Source of the DNA: an uncultured Oscillospiraceae bacterium | GTDB taxonomy: Bacteria > Bacillota > Clostridia > Oscillospirales > Oscillospiraceae | Direction of reading: 5' to 3' | DNA length: 64,000 bases | Assembly (NCBI GenBank): GCA_900764755.1 | Contig: CAAFPE010000001.1 | Coordinates: 17,566 to 81,565 of the forward strand | Shown here: positions 15,889 through 25,172 of the stretch, in pieces | How positions within the stretch are numbered: the first letter of the stretch is position 1 | How the letters are laid out: each line of letters starts with the position of its first letter | The notes under the pieces: generated by a model | The model's database searches: none | Told to the model about the DNA's origin: nothing | The model's input: only the letters and a program-made list of their open reading frames with translations | Program-made: the position numbers and the translations under genes

Positions 15889-16281
15889 TTACAGGTATTC
15901 TTCGATGGTCAGCGTCACTTTGCACTCCACCATCGCCCCCCGGTGCAGCACCACGGCCCACTCGTCGCTGATGTCGGTGATTTTGAACGGATACGGCGAA
16001 AGGGGCGAGCCGCCGATAATGAACCAGTCCGCCACATCCTGCTCTGCCGCGCGTTGCAGGCGTCGCAGTGTGCTTCTCGGGTTCACCCCGTCCTGTGCCC
16101 GAAGCAGCAGGTCATACGAATATTTCCGCAGCTTGGGCGCAATCCACTGGCTCCTTGCCCTTGCCCCGGTTCGGTTGTGGGTTGCCCACTCGCTCCCGCC
16201 CTGTCCTTTCAGGCCGCTCGGTGTCAGGATGCGCCGGTCGCTCACCGTGAATGACACCCCCATATAGCTCCCCAGCGCCAT
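15889..16281 (-). CDS. tail protein, P2 gpU-like
   Basis: 130 residues ending VECKVTLTIEEYL. The pattern of an early W-A-T-H region, a hydrophobic YSYDLLLRAQDG, LRRLQRAAEQDVADWFIIGG and a terminal beta strand fits the GpU/lysozyme-like baseplate stabilising group. Its position between gpV and gp25 supports a baseplate or tail-completion role. The exact counterpart is uncertain. Confidence 0.6.
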   Translation of the reverse strand: MALGSYMGVSFTVSDRRILTPSGLKGQGGSEWATHNRTGARARSQWIAPKLRKYSYDLLLRAQDGVNPRSTLRRLQRAAEQDVADWFIIGGSPLSPYPFKITDISDEWAVVLHRGAMVECKVTLTIEEYL

Positions 16282-16295
16282 GTGCGATCTCCTCC

Positions 16296-17108
16296 TTACT
16301 TTGGCGGTGTGGTCCCGCCGCCCAGGCTGTCCTCGTGCGTGTGGTTGACAAGGCTTTTCCCTTGTATGACAATATCGCCCGCCGGTGCCTCCGCCTTGAT
16401 CTCCGGGGCCGACAGGTTGATTTTGGTCGGACTGGTCACGGTCACATCCCCCGCCTCTGTCACGGTGATTACCGCTCCGTTCAGCGTGATCTTTGCCTCG
16501 CCGCCCGACACTTCGACTTCCACGCCCTTTGTCACCGTCAGCGTGTACTTTCCTCCGGCGGACACGCTCAGTTCCCCCGCCGCCTCGATGCTCGCAAAGC
16601 TCCCGGCCTCGATGCTCACCGATGTTCCCGCCACAAGGCCGACGCCCGTTTTCGCATTCAGGCTGATGCTGGCCGAGCTGCTTTTAGCCTGGAATTGTCC
16701 ACCGGCCACCAGGCTGATGGGGCCTTTCGCTTCGTCGAAGATTTCTCCGTTGCAGGTGCGCCCGGTGCGCTTGTCCACATACTGCGTGTACACGCCCGTA
16801 TTCTCGTCATACCTGCTGTAAGCCCGCCCTTTTTGCGAACCGTACTCTTTCCGGTAAAGTCCCTTGAAGCCCTCTGCTGGGCGGTTTGTTTTGTTCCAGA
16901 CCGTTCCCGTCGTCGTGGCCGCCGCAAGGCCGCTGCTGGTGTGCGCCACGCTGACGATCTGGCCGATCACCGGCATTTTGTATTCGCCGTTGCTGATGGC
17001 ATTGATCTTCCGCGTCACGCTTTGCCCCCGGTCAAAATATGTCACTTCATAGGTGCCCGCCTCATAGTCGATGGCGCTCACGCGCCCCGTGCGGTTCGTG
17101 CTTGCCAC
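16296..17108 (-). CDS. baseplate spike, gpV-like
   Basis: 270 residues: an OB-fold-like N-terminus (GRVSAIDYEAGTYEVTYFDR, VIGQIVSVAHTSSG), then from about 130 a long repetitive beta-helix (SISLNAKTGVGLVAGTSVSI, SASGG-type turns) and a C-terminal VNHTHEDSLGG. The H-T-H pair in that tail matches the iron-binding HxH of spike tips in P2 and related phages. It is the membrane-piercing needle at the tail centre. Confidence 0.88.
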   Translation of the reverse strand: MASTNRTGRVSAIDYEAGTYEVTYFDRGQSVTRKINAISNGEYKMPVIGQIVSVAHTSSGLAAATTTGTVWNKTNRPAEGFKGLYRKEYGSQKGRAYSRYDENTGVYTQYVDKRTGRTCNGEIFDEAKGPISLVAGGQFQAKSSSASISLNAKTGVGLVAGTSVSIEAGSFASIEAAGELSVSAGGKYTLTVTKGVEVEVSGGEAKITLNGAVITVTEAGDVTVTSPTKINLSAPEIKAEAPAGDIVIQGKSLVNHTHEDSLGGGTTPPK

Positions 17109-17111
17109 CGG

Positions 17112-18464
17112 CTATCCCTCCTTTTCTGTGATGCAATAGCTCGCTGGCACCCATCCGGTCACATTCTTTCCTACCGGTAGCTTTCCGCACCGCGCCGCCG
17201 TGTTGGTCATGCGGTATCTCCCGTTGATTAAGATGCCATCGTAGAAATAATAGGTTCCGCTCTTGTGACACGCTGGACTTGCCGATGTGCTTGCCACATA
17301 GAAAGGCGCATTTGTCAGCGTCACCGACGCCCCCGCTTCGGCTCCCGCCGCCGAGCTGGCTGCATTGGCCGCCGGGCTTGTGGTGGCGTAGGCGCTGTCG
17401 TAATCAACGCCGCTGTCCTCCTCCGGCTCGTGGTACTCGATCTTCCCGCCCACATCCCAGTAGTGGAACGCAGTTCCGATGCCGCTGCACTCGAAATCCG
17501 TGGTAAGTCCGCTGGCGCTCACCTTATGCGTCACCTTGTCAACAAAGTATTTTCCGTCCAGCTTGCCGTACCCGGCCAGATTGATGCAGTTTCCCGCACT
17601 CACCAGCCAGTCCCCATCTACCCCGAAGCGCAGCCGTACCGTGCCGTGGTTGGCGTTGTTCAGCTCCGCGCACAGTTGGACGCTGGCATCATATACGCTG
17701 GTCGCTCTCCGGTTCACGCTCTTTGTGTGTGTCCCTCCGCCCACGCTGCACACGATGTCGATGTCCTTGTCCGCGTCGGTGTAGTTGAAGTACCCGCCGG
17801 TGTATGTGCCGGACAGGGTGGTGGTATATGCAAAACTGCCCGGCCTGATCTGCGTCCGGTGGAAAGTCTTTACCGCTCGCTTTTCCTTGTACTGCTCCCG
17901 GTCATACACCCACAGCCGCCGGGCGTAAACTTTCAGGATAAGGCCGTAGTTTTTGCATAGCTGGTTGTAATAGCCGCTGTCCGTTCCGTCCTGCTCGTCG
18001 CACTCGATGTCATAATCGTCTGCATCGTAGGTGAACGCCAGCCCATACCGGCCCGCTATGGTCTCTCCAATTCTCTTGATGCTGGTGTTTTTCCAAATGG
18101 TTTCCCGCTCCAGCTCCGAAAAGTCGCTGTCGCTCGGCTTGCTCACGCCGCCGATCTGCAAGGTGGTTGGTGCATCAGAAAAGCTCACATCATCCAACAC
18201 GAATAACCCGCACTCAATGATGCGCCTGTCTCCCTGCGCCTCCCAGTTGTACCCCCGGATGCGCGGGCGCAGCGTCGCGCCCTTTTCCGGTAGCCAGCCC
18301 CGCAGCCACTTTCCATCCTGTGCGTCCAGCGTGATGTCAATGCTGTCGCTGTTGTCTGCCGCGCTGTCGATATAGGTCAGGCTTTCGATTTCTCCGCCTA
18401 CCTGCCCGGCAAACGGGGCATTGTTGTAGCGCACATCCAGCGCCAGGCTTCTTGCTCTAATCAT
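17112..18464 (-). CDS. tail hub protein, P2 gpD / late-control D-like
   Basis: 450 residues. The hub fold is suggested by ARSLALDVRYNNAPFAGQV, IDITLDAQDGKWL, TSIKRIGETIAGRYGLAF and GGTHTKSVNRR. A linker (SSAAGAEAGASV) leads to an SH3-like module at the end (YYFYDGILINGRYRMTN). I start it at ATG 18462-18464, which overlaps the stop of gene X by 8 nt and has GAGG at good spacing; the frame continues upstream but without support. gpD forms the hub ring on which gpV sits. Confidence 0.85.
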   Translation of the reverse strand: MIRARSLALDVRYNNAPFAGQVGGEIESLTYIDSAADNSDSIDITLDAQDGKWLRGWLPEKGATLRPRIRGYNWEAQGDRRIIECGLFVLDDVSFSDAPTTLQIGGVSKPSDSDFSELERETIWKNTSIKRIGETIAGRYGLAFTYDADDYDIECDEQDGTDSGYYNQLCKNYGLILKVYARRLWVYDREQYKEKRAVKTFHRTQIRPGSFAYTTTLSGTYTGGYFNYTDADKDIDIVCSVGGGTHTKSVNRRATSVYDASVQLCAELNNANHGTVRLRFGVDGDWLVSAGNCINLAGYGKLDGKYFVDKVTHKVSASGLTTDFECSGIGTAFHYWDVGGKIEYHEPEEDSGVDYDSAYATTSPAANAASSAAGAEAGASVTLTNAPFYVASTSASPACHKSGTYYFYDGILINGRYRMTNTAARCGKLPVGKNVTGWVPASYCITEKEG

Positions 18465-18669
18465 AGTTCGCCTCATATTTCCACGGCGGCAGCAGTCCAT
18501 TCCGTTCCTCCTCCAGCGCCGGGGTAGACAGTTCCACCCCGGCTTGGAAGATAAAAGTCTCAATGTGCGCTGCATTCGCCGCCATCAGAACATCGGCATG
18601 GTATTCGCTCCCATAGACTTCCTTGGCGATCATGTCCCATGTATCGCCGCTCTTAGTGATGTATGCCAT
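18457..18669 (-). CDS. tail protein X (LysM-like)
   Basis: 70 residues with a LysM-like N-terminus (SGDTWDMIAKEVYGSEYHADVLMAAN). P2 gpX-type proteins help attach the hub to the tape measure. It lies between tape measure and hub, the usual order, and overlaps the hub start by 8 nt. Confidence 0.85.
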   Translation of the reverse strand: MAYITKSGDTWDMIAKEVYGSEYHADVLMAANAAHIETFIFQAGVELSTPALEEERNGLLPPWKYEANYD

Positions 18670-18681
18670 ACCGTCCTCCCG

Positions 18682-21600
18682 TTAATAGGCCGTCCGCGCA
18701 TTCCGGCGCTGCATCTGGAGATACCACGCCTCAAATCTGGCCTGCGCCTCCGCCAGCGCCTCGTCGATTACGCTGCGGTCTGCGTTCCCTTGAATGGTGA
18801 TCTGCGGCGCAAAGGTTATGCCTCCGCCGCCGAAGCCGCCCTCCGCCGGGATGTCCGCCAGTTCCACCGGCCTGACGCCCAGCAGCTCACCGGCCTTGGC
18901 CCATGTTGCAAGGTTCTCCCGCCGCACAGCTCTCTGGAAGCTGATAACCGCCTCTGTGCCAGCCTCGCCCGCGATGCTCGCGCCGTTGGTAAATCCGCCC
19001 CGTGCCAGCATCGGAATTTCCGGGATATTCAGTCCGAATGTTTTTCCGCCCAACCCCGGCACCCAGTCCGGGATGGTGATATTCAGCCCATTGATGCCTG
19101 CGATTGCCTTGTTGATAAGCGTTATAACGGCGTTGATCGGGGCTTTGAACAGAGCGCCCAGGGTGTCGAAAATACCTGTGAAAATCGACCGCACACCCTC
19201 CCACGCCTGCCGCCAGTTGCCTGAGAACACGCCGGTGATGAATGTGATAACGCCTTCAAAGATGGTCTTTACCCCCGTGATGGCGTTGCTGATACCCTCG
19301 GAGAATACTGCGATGGCCGCCAGAACAGACGGCACGACCACCTGCCCGATATTCAGCAGGATGGTTGCAAGGGTGCGAATGACCGGCATAACAAATTGAA
19401 TGGCCTGGCCGATGATCTGCGCCACCGTCATAACCGCCGAACCAATCCCGCTGATGATACTGGAGATATACGGGGCCGCCGTCTGGATGGTTTGCAGAAT
19501 GACCGGCACCACCGTCTGCGTGATAAAGTTGAATATCCCCTCAATGATTGGCTTTACCGTTGTGTTGGCAAAGGTCACGACCTGGCCCACAACGCCCATC
19601 ACCGATTGGAGCATCTGCACGATGCCGTCAAACGCCCCGGCAGCCGTCTCATTCCCGGCAAATATGCCGCCCTGTCCGAACAGCATTTCTCGGAAACCGG
19701 ACAGCGCACTTGCCACGCCTCCGTCCACAAACAGCCCGCTGATGAAGTTACCCACATTGGACAGTGCGCCTGTGAACTTGTCAAAGATGGCAAGCCCTTG
19801 TTCTCCGAATACCCCGCCGACGATTTCCCGTATATACTCCAGGTTGTCACCCAGCAGGCTGACGACCGCAATAATGCTGGATACCACGCCCACGACCGGG
19901 AGCGCCCCGGACAGTAGGGTTCCGAAGCCGCCTGCGATTGGCCCCCAAATACTGCTCAGTATCCCAAGACCCCCGCTCGCAGCACCACCGATTGCCTTTA
20001 CCGCACCGGAGCCAGCGATTGCGCTGAATGCTCCGCCTGCCTTGCCCAGCAGGCCGCCCACGGCCATTCCGGCTTTGCTCCCCATGATGGCAGCTCCCGC
20101 CTTGCCCAGCAGGCCGCCCAAGCCGCCTTTTGCGGCCCCCAGCAGTCCGCCCGCCGCAGTTCCCGCTTTACCCAGCAGGCCACTCAGGAGGCCGCCGGTC
20201 TTTGTGTTCCCGATGGCCGTTCCTATTCCTCCGAGCCACTGGCCCACTGCACTGTTCGCCGCTGCATTTTTGATTACGCTTCCCGGCCCAACATAGCCGG
20301 AGAGAAGCCCCGGCGTCCCAGCCGCGGCAGAGAGCAGGCCCGCTGTCCCCTTAAAGCCGTTTCCGGCCAGCAGGCTTGACAGCGTAGCTCCCATGGTTGC
20401 CTTAAATCCGTTTCCAGATACCGCCCCTCCAAAGGCGGACGCAAAACCGGCTCCGGCGCTCCCGGTTTTTCTCCCGCCCATAAACAGGCTTTTGATGCCG
20501 CCGAACAGGCCGCCGCTCCGCTTTCCTCCGCCTGCGGCATTTCCGCCGAACAGCATACCGCCCACGCCGGAAAGCAGGCCCTCCGCCGCCGGTGCCAGCT
20601 TCATTCCCGCAAAGGTGGCCGCCAGTATCCCGATGATATGGGCCACCTGTTCGCCGTTGTTCAGCAGGTAATCCAGGCCCTTTTGGATGTAGGGCAGCGC
20701 CCAGTTCATCGCCGTGCCCAGCTTTTCCACACCGCGGCTCGCCAGTTTTCCCAGGCTCTCTGCGAGCTTGGTCAGCTCCGGCATATTCTCCCGTATGCCC
20801 CTGATGAACCCGATCATGGACAGTCCAAATTCCTTGTAGGCCGGGAGAAATGCGGTGCCGATGTCGTCCATCAGCGCAGACTTGGCGCTTCCCAGCATGG
20901 TTTCTATGGCCTCCGGCGTCGTCGCCTTGATGATGAACTCTTTTTCCATGCTCCCGCTCCAGACGCTTGCATCGGAAACCTCTTTCAGCATCCCTGTCAG
21001 GAGGCCCAGGTTTTGCGTGAGCTTGGCTCCGCCCTCAATGGCCCACTGTCCAAACAGGGCATTGAGCGTGGATAGCTTCTCAGCGTCCGGCAGGTTGTTC
21101 ACTGCTTCAAACACTTTCAGCAGCGTTCCCGTGCCGTCTGTCTGCATTGACTTTGCGATTTGCGTCGCCGAAAACCCCAGTCGTTCAAATGCCGCTTCCT
21201 GGGCGGCTGTGGCCGTGCTGCCCTTTGTGATGTTGGTATAGATGCGCTTGATGCTGGTGCCCACCCGGTCAGTGCTTACGCCCATGGCCTGCATACTGGC
21301 CGCGATGGCCGCCGTCGCCTTAACATCCACGCCTGCCAGTTGGCCCATGGATGCCGCATCATTCACGCTTTGGGCGATCTCCGCCGCCGTAGTGGCGTAG
21401 TTGTTGCCCAGGTAGTTGATGACATCCGCAACCTCCATGACCTGCTCGTGGTTCATGTTGAACGCCTGTTCCCATTTCGCGCCCCAGTCGCCTGCCTGGT
21501 CTGCGGAAATGTCCATAGCCGTTCCCCACATGGCGATGTCTTTCAGGAAGTCCGTCTGTGTCAAGTCCTCAAAGGTTTTTCCCGATTGGCCTGCCGCCGC

Positions 21601-21996
21601 GGCGAGGCGTGTCAAATCCTCAAAGGTGTACGGTATCTGCGTACTCAGGTCTTTCAGCCGTTCTTCCAGGATGGCGTAATTTTCCGCATAGGTTCTCCCG
21701 TTCTCCGCCATCTTATTGCTTACTTTTCCGGTTGCGTCCGCCATGCCGTCCACGACCTTGACCACATCGGACATATAGTTTTCAAACTTTGCAGCTTCCT
21801 TGGTGCATCTTGCGATGGTTGCCACCGTTCCCGCCGTCAGCGCACCCATAGCCGCCAGTCCCGCCGTTCCGATGTTGCTGATACTTTTGGCGAAGCTGCC
21901 CAGCTGCCCTTGGCTACTGGCCAGCGCCGCCGTCAGGCTCTTGTCCATCTTTCCGGCGATCTTGATGCTAAGCTCTAATGTTTTGTTCTTCGCCAT
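18682..21996 (-). CDS. tail tape measure protein (TP901 core)
   Basis: 1104 residues. The TP901-type core is at about 90-330 (FEDLTRLAAAAGQSGKTFED, NYLGNNYATTAAEIAQSV, GVSTDRVGTSIKRIYTNI). Glycine-rich hydrophobic repeats follow at about 500-680 (GGLLGKAGG-type units) and membrane-like helices at about 690-930. It sets tail length and is ejected with DNA. Its start ATG 21994-21996 lies inside the frameshift extension of the chaperone gene, as in P2-like phages. Confidence 0.93.
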   Translation of the reverse strand: MAKNKTLELSIKIAGKMDKSLTAALASSQGQLGSFAKSISNIGTAGLAAMGALTAGTVATIARCTKEAAKFENYMSDVVKVVDGMADATGKVSNKMAENGRTYAENYAILEERLKDLSTQIPYTFEDLTRLAAAAGQSGKTFEDLTQTDFLKDIAMWGTAMDISADQAGDWGAKWEQAFNMNHEQVMEVADVINYLGNNYATTAAEIAQSVNDAASMGQLAGVDVKATAAIAASMQAMGVSTDRVGTSIKRIYTNITKGSTATAAQEAAFERLGFSATQIAKSMQTDGTGTLLKVFEAVNNLPDAEKLSTLNALFGQWAIEGGAKLTQNLGLLTGMLKEVSDASVWSGSMEKEFIIKATTPEAIETMLGSAKSALMDDIGTAFLPAYKEFGLSMIGFIRGIRENMPELTKLAESLGKLASRGVEKLGTAMNWALPYIQKGLDYLLNNGEQVAHIIGILAATFAGMKLAPAAEGLLSGVGGMLFGGNAAGGGKRSGGLFGGIKSLFMGGRKTGSAGAGFASAFGGAVSGNGFKATMGATLSSLLAGNGFKGTAGLLSAAAGTPGLLSGYVGPGSVIKNAAANSAVGQWLGGIGTAIGNTKTGGLLSGLLGKAGTAAGGLLGAAKGGLGGLLGKAGAAIMGSKAGMAVGGLLGKAGGAFSAIAGSGAVKAIGGAASGGLGILSSIWGPIAGGFGTLLSGALPVVGVVSSIIAVVSLLGDNLEYIREIVGGVFGEQGLAIFDKFTGALSNVGNFISGLFVDGGVASALSGFREMLFGQGGIFAGNETAAGAFDGIVQMLQSVMGVVGQVVTFANTTVKPIIEGIFNFITQTVVPVILQTIQTAAPYISSIISGIGSAVMTVAQIIGQAIQFVMPVIRTLATILLNIGQVVVPSVLAAIAVFSEGISNAITGVKTIFEGVITFITGVFSGNWRQAWEGVRSIFTGIFDTLGALFKAPINAVITLINKAIAGINGLNITIPDWVPGLGGKTFGLNIPEIPMLARGGFTNGASIAGEAGTEAVISFQRAVRRENLATWAKAGELLGVRPVELADIPAEGGFGGGGITFAPQITIQGNADRSVIDEALAEAQARFEAWYLQMQRRNARTAY

Positions 21997-22130
21997 TCCT
22001 CCGCCACCTCGTCATTCAGTTCAACAAACTCGCGGACAGGCAGCTTCAAGTAAAATTCAAGGCTCGTCCCTGTCACCGAGGACAGTCGGATTGCCGCTTT
22101 CCGCAGGGCTTTTGCCCCGCCCTTTACTCG
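21975..22130 (-). CDS. E'-type extension of the tail assembly chaperone, made by -1 frameshift
   Basis: This frame has no start of its own. A -1 shift at the TTTTTTC heptamer (22136-22130) joins it to the chaperone and adds 51 residues ending EVAEEWRRTKH. It is flush with the tape measure start (22-nt overlap), exactly as in lambda G/GT and P2 E/E'. Codons after the shift make a sensible helical, charged protein. Confidence 0.85.
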   Translation of the reverse strand, partial: RVKGGAKALRKAAIRLSSVTGTSLEFYLKLPVREFVELNDEVAEEWRRTKH

Positions 22131-22786
22131 AAAAAATCCGCGTCGTTCACCGCGTTTTTCAGTTTCAGCAGCTCATACAGCGGCAGCGAGGTGAAGAAAT
22201 CCTCCGGGATGCCCGTCGCCATCGAGGCGATCACGCAGGCGTACAGATAGTTGGTGCCATTCTCCGTCACCGCAAAGCCCTCGCGGGCCAGCCGGTTTTC
22301 TGCCTCACTCTCATTCAGGGTGTTCAGGTCGGCAACGCCGTTCAGGTCGATTTCCCGGTACTCCTTCCCCTTATAGCTGTGAGGCTTCCCCAACTGCATC
22401 ACATGGTTCTTCGTCTCGTCGTCCGCATTCATGTATCTGCGCACCATGCCCGCTACCCGCCTAAAAGCGCCGCGCGGCATCAGCTTGAAAAATTCGATAG
22501 GCAGTCCGGTCGCCTTCGCTGCCATAGTTCTGGCAAATGCTGTGGTGGTCTCACACAGCACAGAGGCGGCAACTTCCACGCCGAAAAGCTCCAGCTGCGT
22601 GTCGATGGCGTCCCGGATGGTCAGCTTCTCCAGCCCTGACAGGTCGATTTCCTCATACTCTTTTCCCTCAAAGACATAGGGCTTCGTCAGCTTCACAACC
22701 CGCTCCTCGCTGACTTCTTCCTTTTCGGTGTTGACTTCTTGCGTTTCCGTGTTGACTTCCACCATCGCGTTCTTGATTTCCTCCAT
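22124..22786 (-). CDS. tail assembly chaperone with a duplicated domain
   Basis: 220 residues. Two copies of the same module are visible: one at about 33-125 (KPYVFEGKEYEEIDLSGLEKL) and one at about 132-215 (KPHSYKGKEYREIDLNGVAD). This is the FluMu gp41 / P2 E-type chaperone fold in tandem. Such proteins coat the tape measure during tail assembly. It lies between tube and tape measure. The frame ends at TAA 22124-22126, just after the slippery site that makes the long form. Confidence 0.85.
   Translation of the reverse strand: MEEIKNAMVEVNTETQEVNTEKEEVSEERVVKLTKPYVFEGKEYEEIDLSGLEKLTIRDAIDTQLELFGVEVAASVLCETTTAFARTMAAKATGLPIEFFKLMPRGAFRRVAGMVRRYMNADDETKNHVMQLGKPHSYKGKEYREIDLNGVADLNTLNESEAENRLAREGFAVTENGTNYLYACVIASMATGIPEDFFTSLPLYELLKLKNAVNDADFFE
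22130..22136 (-). other. programmed -1 ribosomal frameshift site
   Basis: On the minus strand the zero frame reads GAT TTT TTC GAG TAA; T-TTT-TTC is a canonical X-XXY-YYZ slippery heptamer directly before the stop. About 6 nt further, AGGGC/GCCCT can form a small stem that may help pausing. Frameshifting here is conserved across tailed phages. Confidence 0.82.
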
Positions 22787-22868
22787 GGTAATGCTCCTTT
22801 CGGCCGTCGTTCGTTTAGAAAAACACGGCCCACCCGCAGACCGGGGGGGCCGTGTTCCGTTTTCCGGG

Positions 22869-23393
22869 TTATACCAGGCTGTTCACGCCAGCCAGCATAT
22901 CATTTCCGTTTACCTTGTAAATGCCGTTCAGCTTGTCCACTTCCAGGAGTTGTACGCCGTCCACCTCGATCATGATGTAGGTCAGCTCCAGGGTAATGGT
23001 CGCCTCCATGGCCTCGCCCTTTTCAACCTTGCCGGGGTTGAAGCTCTTGACGCGCCCAATCTCCACCACCCGCAGGCCCTTGAAGTTATAGCCGCCCGTT
23101 TTGTCATAAACCTGCTGTGCCGCTCGCAGGGTCAGGTTCACCGTGGACAGTGGCGACAGCATATCCATGGCGGAGCTGTACAGGGTGTTGAACTGGATTT
23201 CCTGCTCCATGCTCTCAAACTGCCCGATGGTGGGGCTGTCCAGTTCGCCGTTGACGCCCACGCCGGATACGGTGCTGGTTTTCATATTGATCTCCGGCAG
23301 GGTCACAGATGCGGCCACGCCGATCATTTTGCTGCCATCCAGATAGGCGTTATACTCACTGATTTTCTCAGGAATATAGTTGCTGCTAATCAT
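22869..23393 (-). CDS. major tail tube protein (FII-like)
   Basis: 174 residues, the usual tube size, with the P2 FII-like pattern: NAYLDGSKMIGVAASVTLPE, VGVNGELDSPTIGQFESMEQ, and VNLTLRAAQQVYDKTGG. It polymerises into the inner tube through which DNA passes. It directly follows the sheath gene. Confidence 0.9.
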   Translation of the reverse strand: MISSNYIPEKISEYNAYLDGSKMIGVAASVTLPEINMKTSTVSGVGVNGELDSPTIGQFESMEQEIQFNTLYSSAMDMLSPLSTVNLTLRAAQQVYDKTGGYNFKGLRVVEIGRVKSFNPGKVEKGEAMEATITLELTYIMIEVDGVQLLEVDKLNGIYKVNGNDMLAGVNSLV

Positions 23394-23411
23394 ACTTTGT
23401 TCCCTCCCTTA

Positions 23412-24860
23412 TCAGTTCAGCGCAGCGGAAAGGGCATTGGGGTCAAACTCAATGATGTCCTCAATGTCCTCCGCAGGGGTAAACGGAGTGATGTACTGGT
23501 GGAAAGTGATCTTGCCGTTGAGCAGGTCGGTTGTGGTGTTCTCGTCCTCGTTGTAAGTGATCTCGTACCGGGCGCACACGCCGCGGGCCACAAAGCCGTT
23601 GCCCCGCACATTTTCGCTGTCCACGATGGCCTCGATCAGCCGCTTGTTGGCCGGGCTGTCAACTTTCTGGAAGTAGGTCAGGATAAAGCTGTTGGCTGCC
23701 CAAGTCATAAACCGGCGGACGCTGAACCAGCGGTCTTTGGGGTCGGTGATGCCAGGGTATGCCGCAGTGTTGTTGCCCCACAGGCGGAACCCGTTCATGT
23801 TCAGCCAGGTTGCCACGCCGAAGCTGTTCACCGTGTTGGCCTGCTCCTGGTCAAGCACGACCTCTGTTCCGTCTGCCAGGCAGGCGGCGGAGATCGCCAG
23901 CGTCTTATTACTGGGACTGACATTGGGTGTGTCGTCGTTCTGCGCATCTGTGTACGCCGTCAGGGCGGCAGCCAGGGCGGAACCGCTGTACACCACCTCG
24001 CCCACCTTGGCATAGGGCCATACGGCGTATGCGTTGGGGTCGCTGACCGCCTGCTCCTCCTTCTTGGTTTTAACATCGGTGTACTTCACTGCACCGTCCG
24101 TCTTGCTGTTGATGTCCACGATGCACACCGCGCCAAACACGCTATTGATGCTCTTGGTCTTTGCCTGGAGCGCAGCAGACACCGTGGCGTCCGCGCTGAA
24201 CCTGGGGGCCAGCAGAATGCCGGGGGTCATGGACAGCTTGGGATATACCTGCCGCACCACCTCCAGGCCGGTTTCCTTGCCGGAGGAGATGTCCACACCG
24301 CCCACGATGTCCGCGGCTTTGACCTTGCTGGGGTCGATCTTGCTGCCGGTCGCAGTCAGCGTGGTTGCCTTTTCACCAGCTCCGCCTTTGAGCAGTACGA
24401 TGTTCAGGGTACCGTCGTTGTTCCATGTGGTCGTGTAGTCCTTGCCTGCCTCCAGCGGCGTTGCATCCGCCTTGATGGTCAGACCCTCCAGCAGTACGCC
24501 CACTTCGTCCAGCACGGCCACGCCGTCGTTTACCTGCATCGTCTTTTCCGAAATATCCGCCTTGTGCTTCGCCGGGTCAAGCACATTGATAAGCACCATG
24601 GGGGCCACGCCCACTACGCTGAACGCCGCACTGATGCACTCGCACAGGGTATAGGCTTCAAAGTCGTCGTTGTAGCCGACGGCCTCCACAGCCTCCTTGT
24701 AGTTGTTCACCAGCAGCGGAACATTGACTGCCGCCGCCGGGTCTTTCAGCATATTCACCGGTGCGGTTCCCACGATCACTTGCAGTCCCGCCGTCCCGAC
24801 AATAGGCGCAGTCAGGCTGGTTTCCACCTCGCTGGTATATACGCCATGCTTGTAAGCCAT
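23412..24860 (-). CDS. tail sheath protein
   Basis: 482 residues, matching contractile sheath proteins. The N-terminus is YKHGVYTSEVETSLTAP, there is a variable middle domain, and the C-terminal sheath core shows FRLWGNNTAAYPGITDPKDR, FMTWAANSFILTYF and the ending FDPNALSAALN. Contraction drives the tube into the cell. It proves that the phage is a myovirus type. Confidence 0.95.
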   Translation of the reverse strand: MAYKHGVYTSEVETSLTAPIVGTAGLQVIVGTAPVNMLKDPAAAVNVPLLVNNYKEAVEAVGYNDDFEAYTLCECISAAFSVVGVAPMVLINVLDPAKHKADISEKTMQVNDGVAVLDEVGVLLEGLTIKADATPLEAGKDYTTTWNNDGTLNIVLLKGGAGEKATTLTATGSKIDPSKVKAADIVGGVDISSGKETGLEVVRQVYPKLSMTPGILLAPRFSADATVSAALQAKTKSINSVFGAVCIVDINSKTDGAVKYTDVKTKKEEQAVSDPNAYAVWPYAKVGEVVYSGSALAAALTAYTDAQNDDTPNVSPSNKTLAISAACLADGTEVVLDQEQANTVNSFGVATWLNMNGFRLWGNNTAAYPGITDPKDRWFSVRRFMTWAANSFILTYFQKVDSPANKRLIEAIVDSENVRGNGFVARGVCARYEITYNEDENTTTDLLNGKITFHQYITPFTPAEDIEDIIEFDPNALSAALN

Positions 24861-24872
24861 ATTGTTTCCTCC

Positions 24873-25172
24873 TTACAGCTCAGATTTGATTTTGTGGTAC
24901 AGGATGGCTTCTGCCGTTCCGGCAGTCTCCATCTTCCTCCTGGTCTCCGCGAACTGCTCCACCGGCACCAACAGGGCCTTTACCTCCGGGTGCCGTTCAG
25001 AAAAATCCTCCAGCGCCTCCGGGATGCCTCCGCTGAACACCGTGTACTGCTTCGCTACGCCCCTTACAGTCGGGCCGCAGTAGACAACAGGGCCAGCCTT
25101 TTTCTTCCGCCCTGCCGCTCCTTCCGCCCGCTCGGCCATACCCATGGCCGACGCCTCTGCTTTCCTGCTCAT
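24873..25172 (-). CDS. conserved phage protein upstream of the sheath
   Basis: 99 residues, basic near the start (GRKKKAGPVVYCGPTVRGV) and helical after (FSERHPEVKALLVPVEQFAET). I use ATG 25170-25172, which overlaps the upstream stop as ATGA. Proteins like this occur between the tail terminator and sheath genes in many Firmicutes myoprophages; the function is unknown. Confidence 0.7.
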   Translation of the reverse strand: MSRKAEASAMGMAERAEGAAGRKKKAGPVVYCGPTVRGVAKQYTVFSGGIPEALEDFSERHPEVKALLVPVEQFAETRRKMETAGTAEAILYHKIKSEL

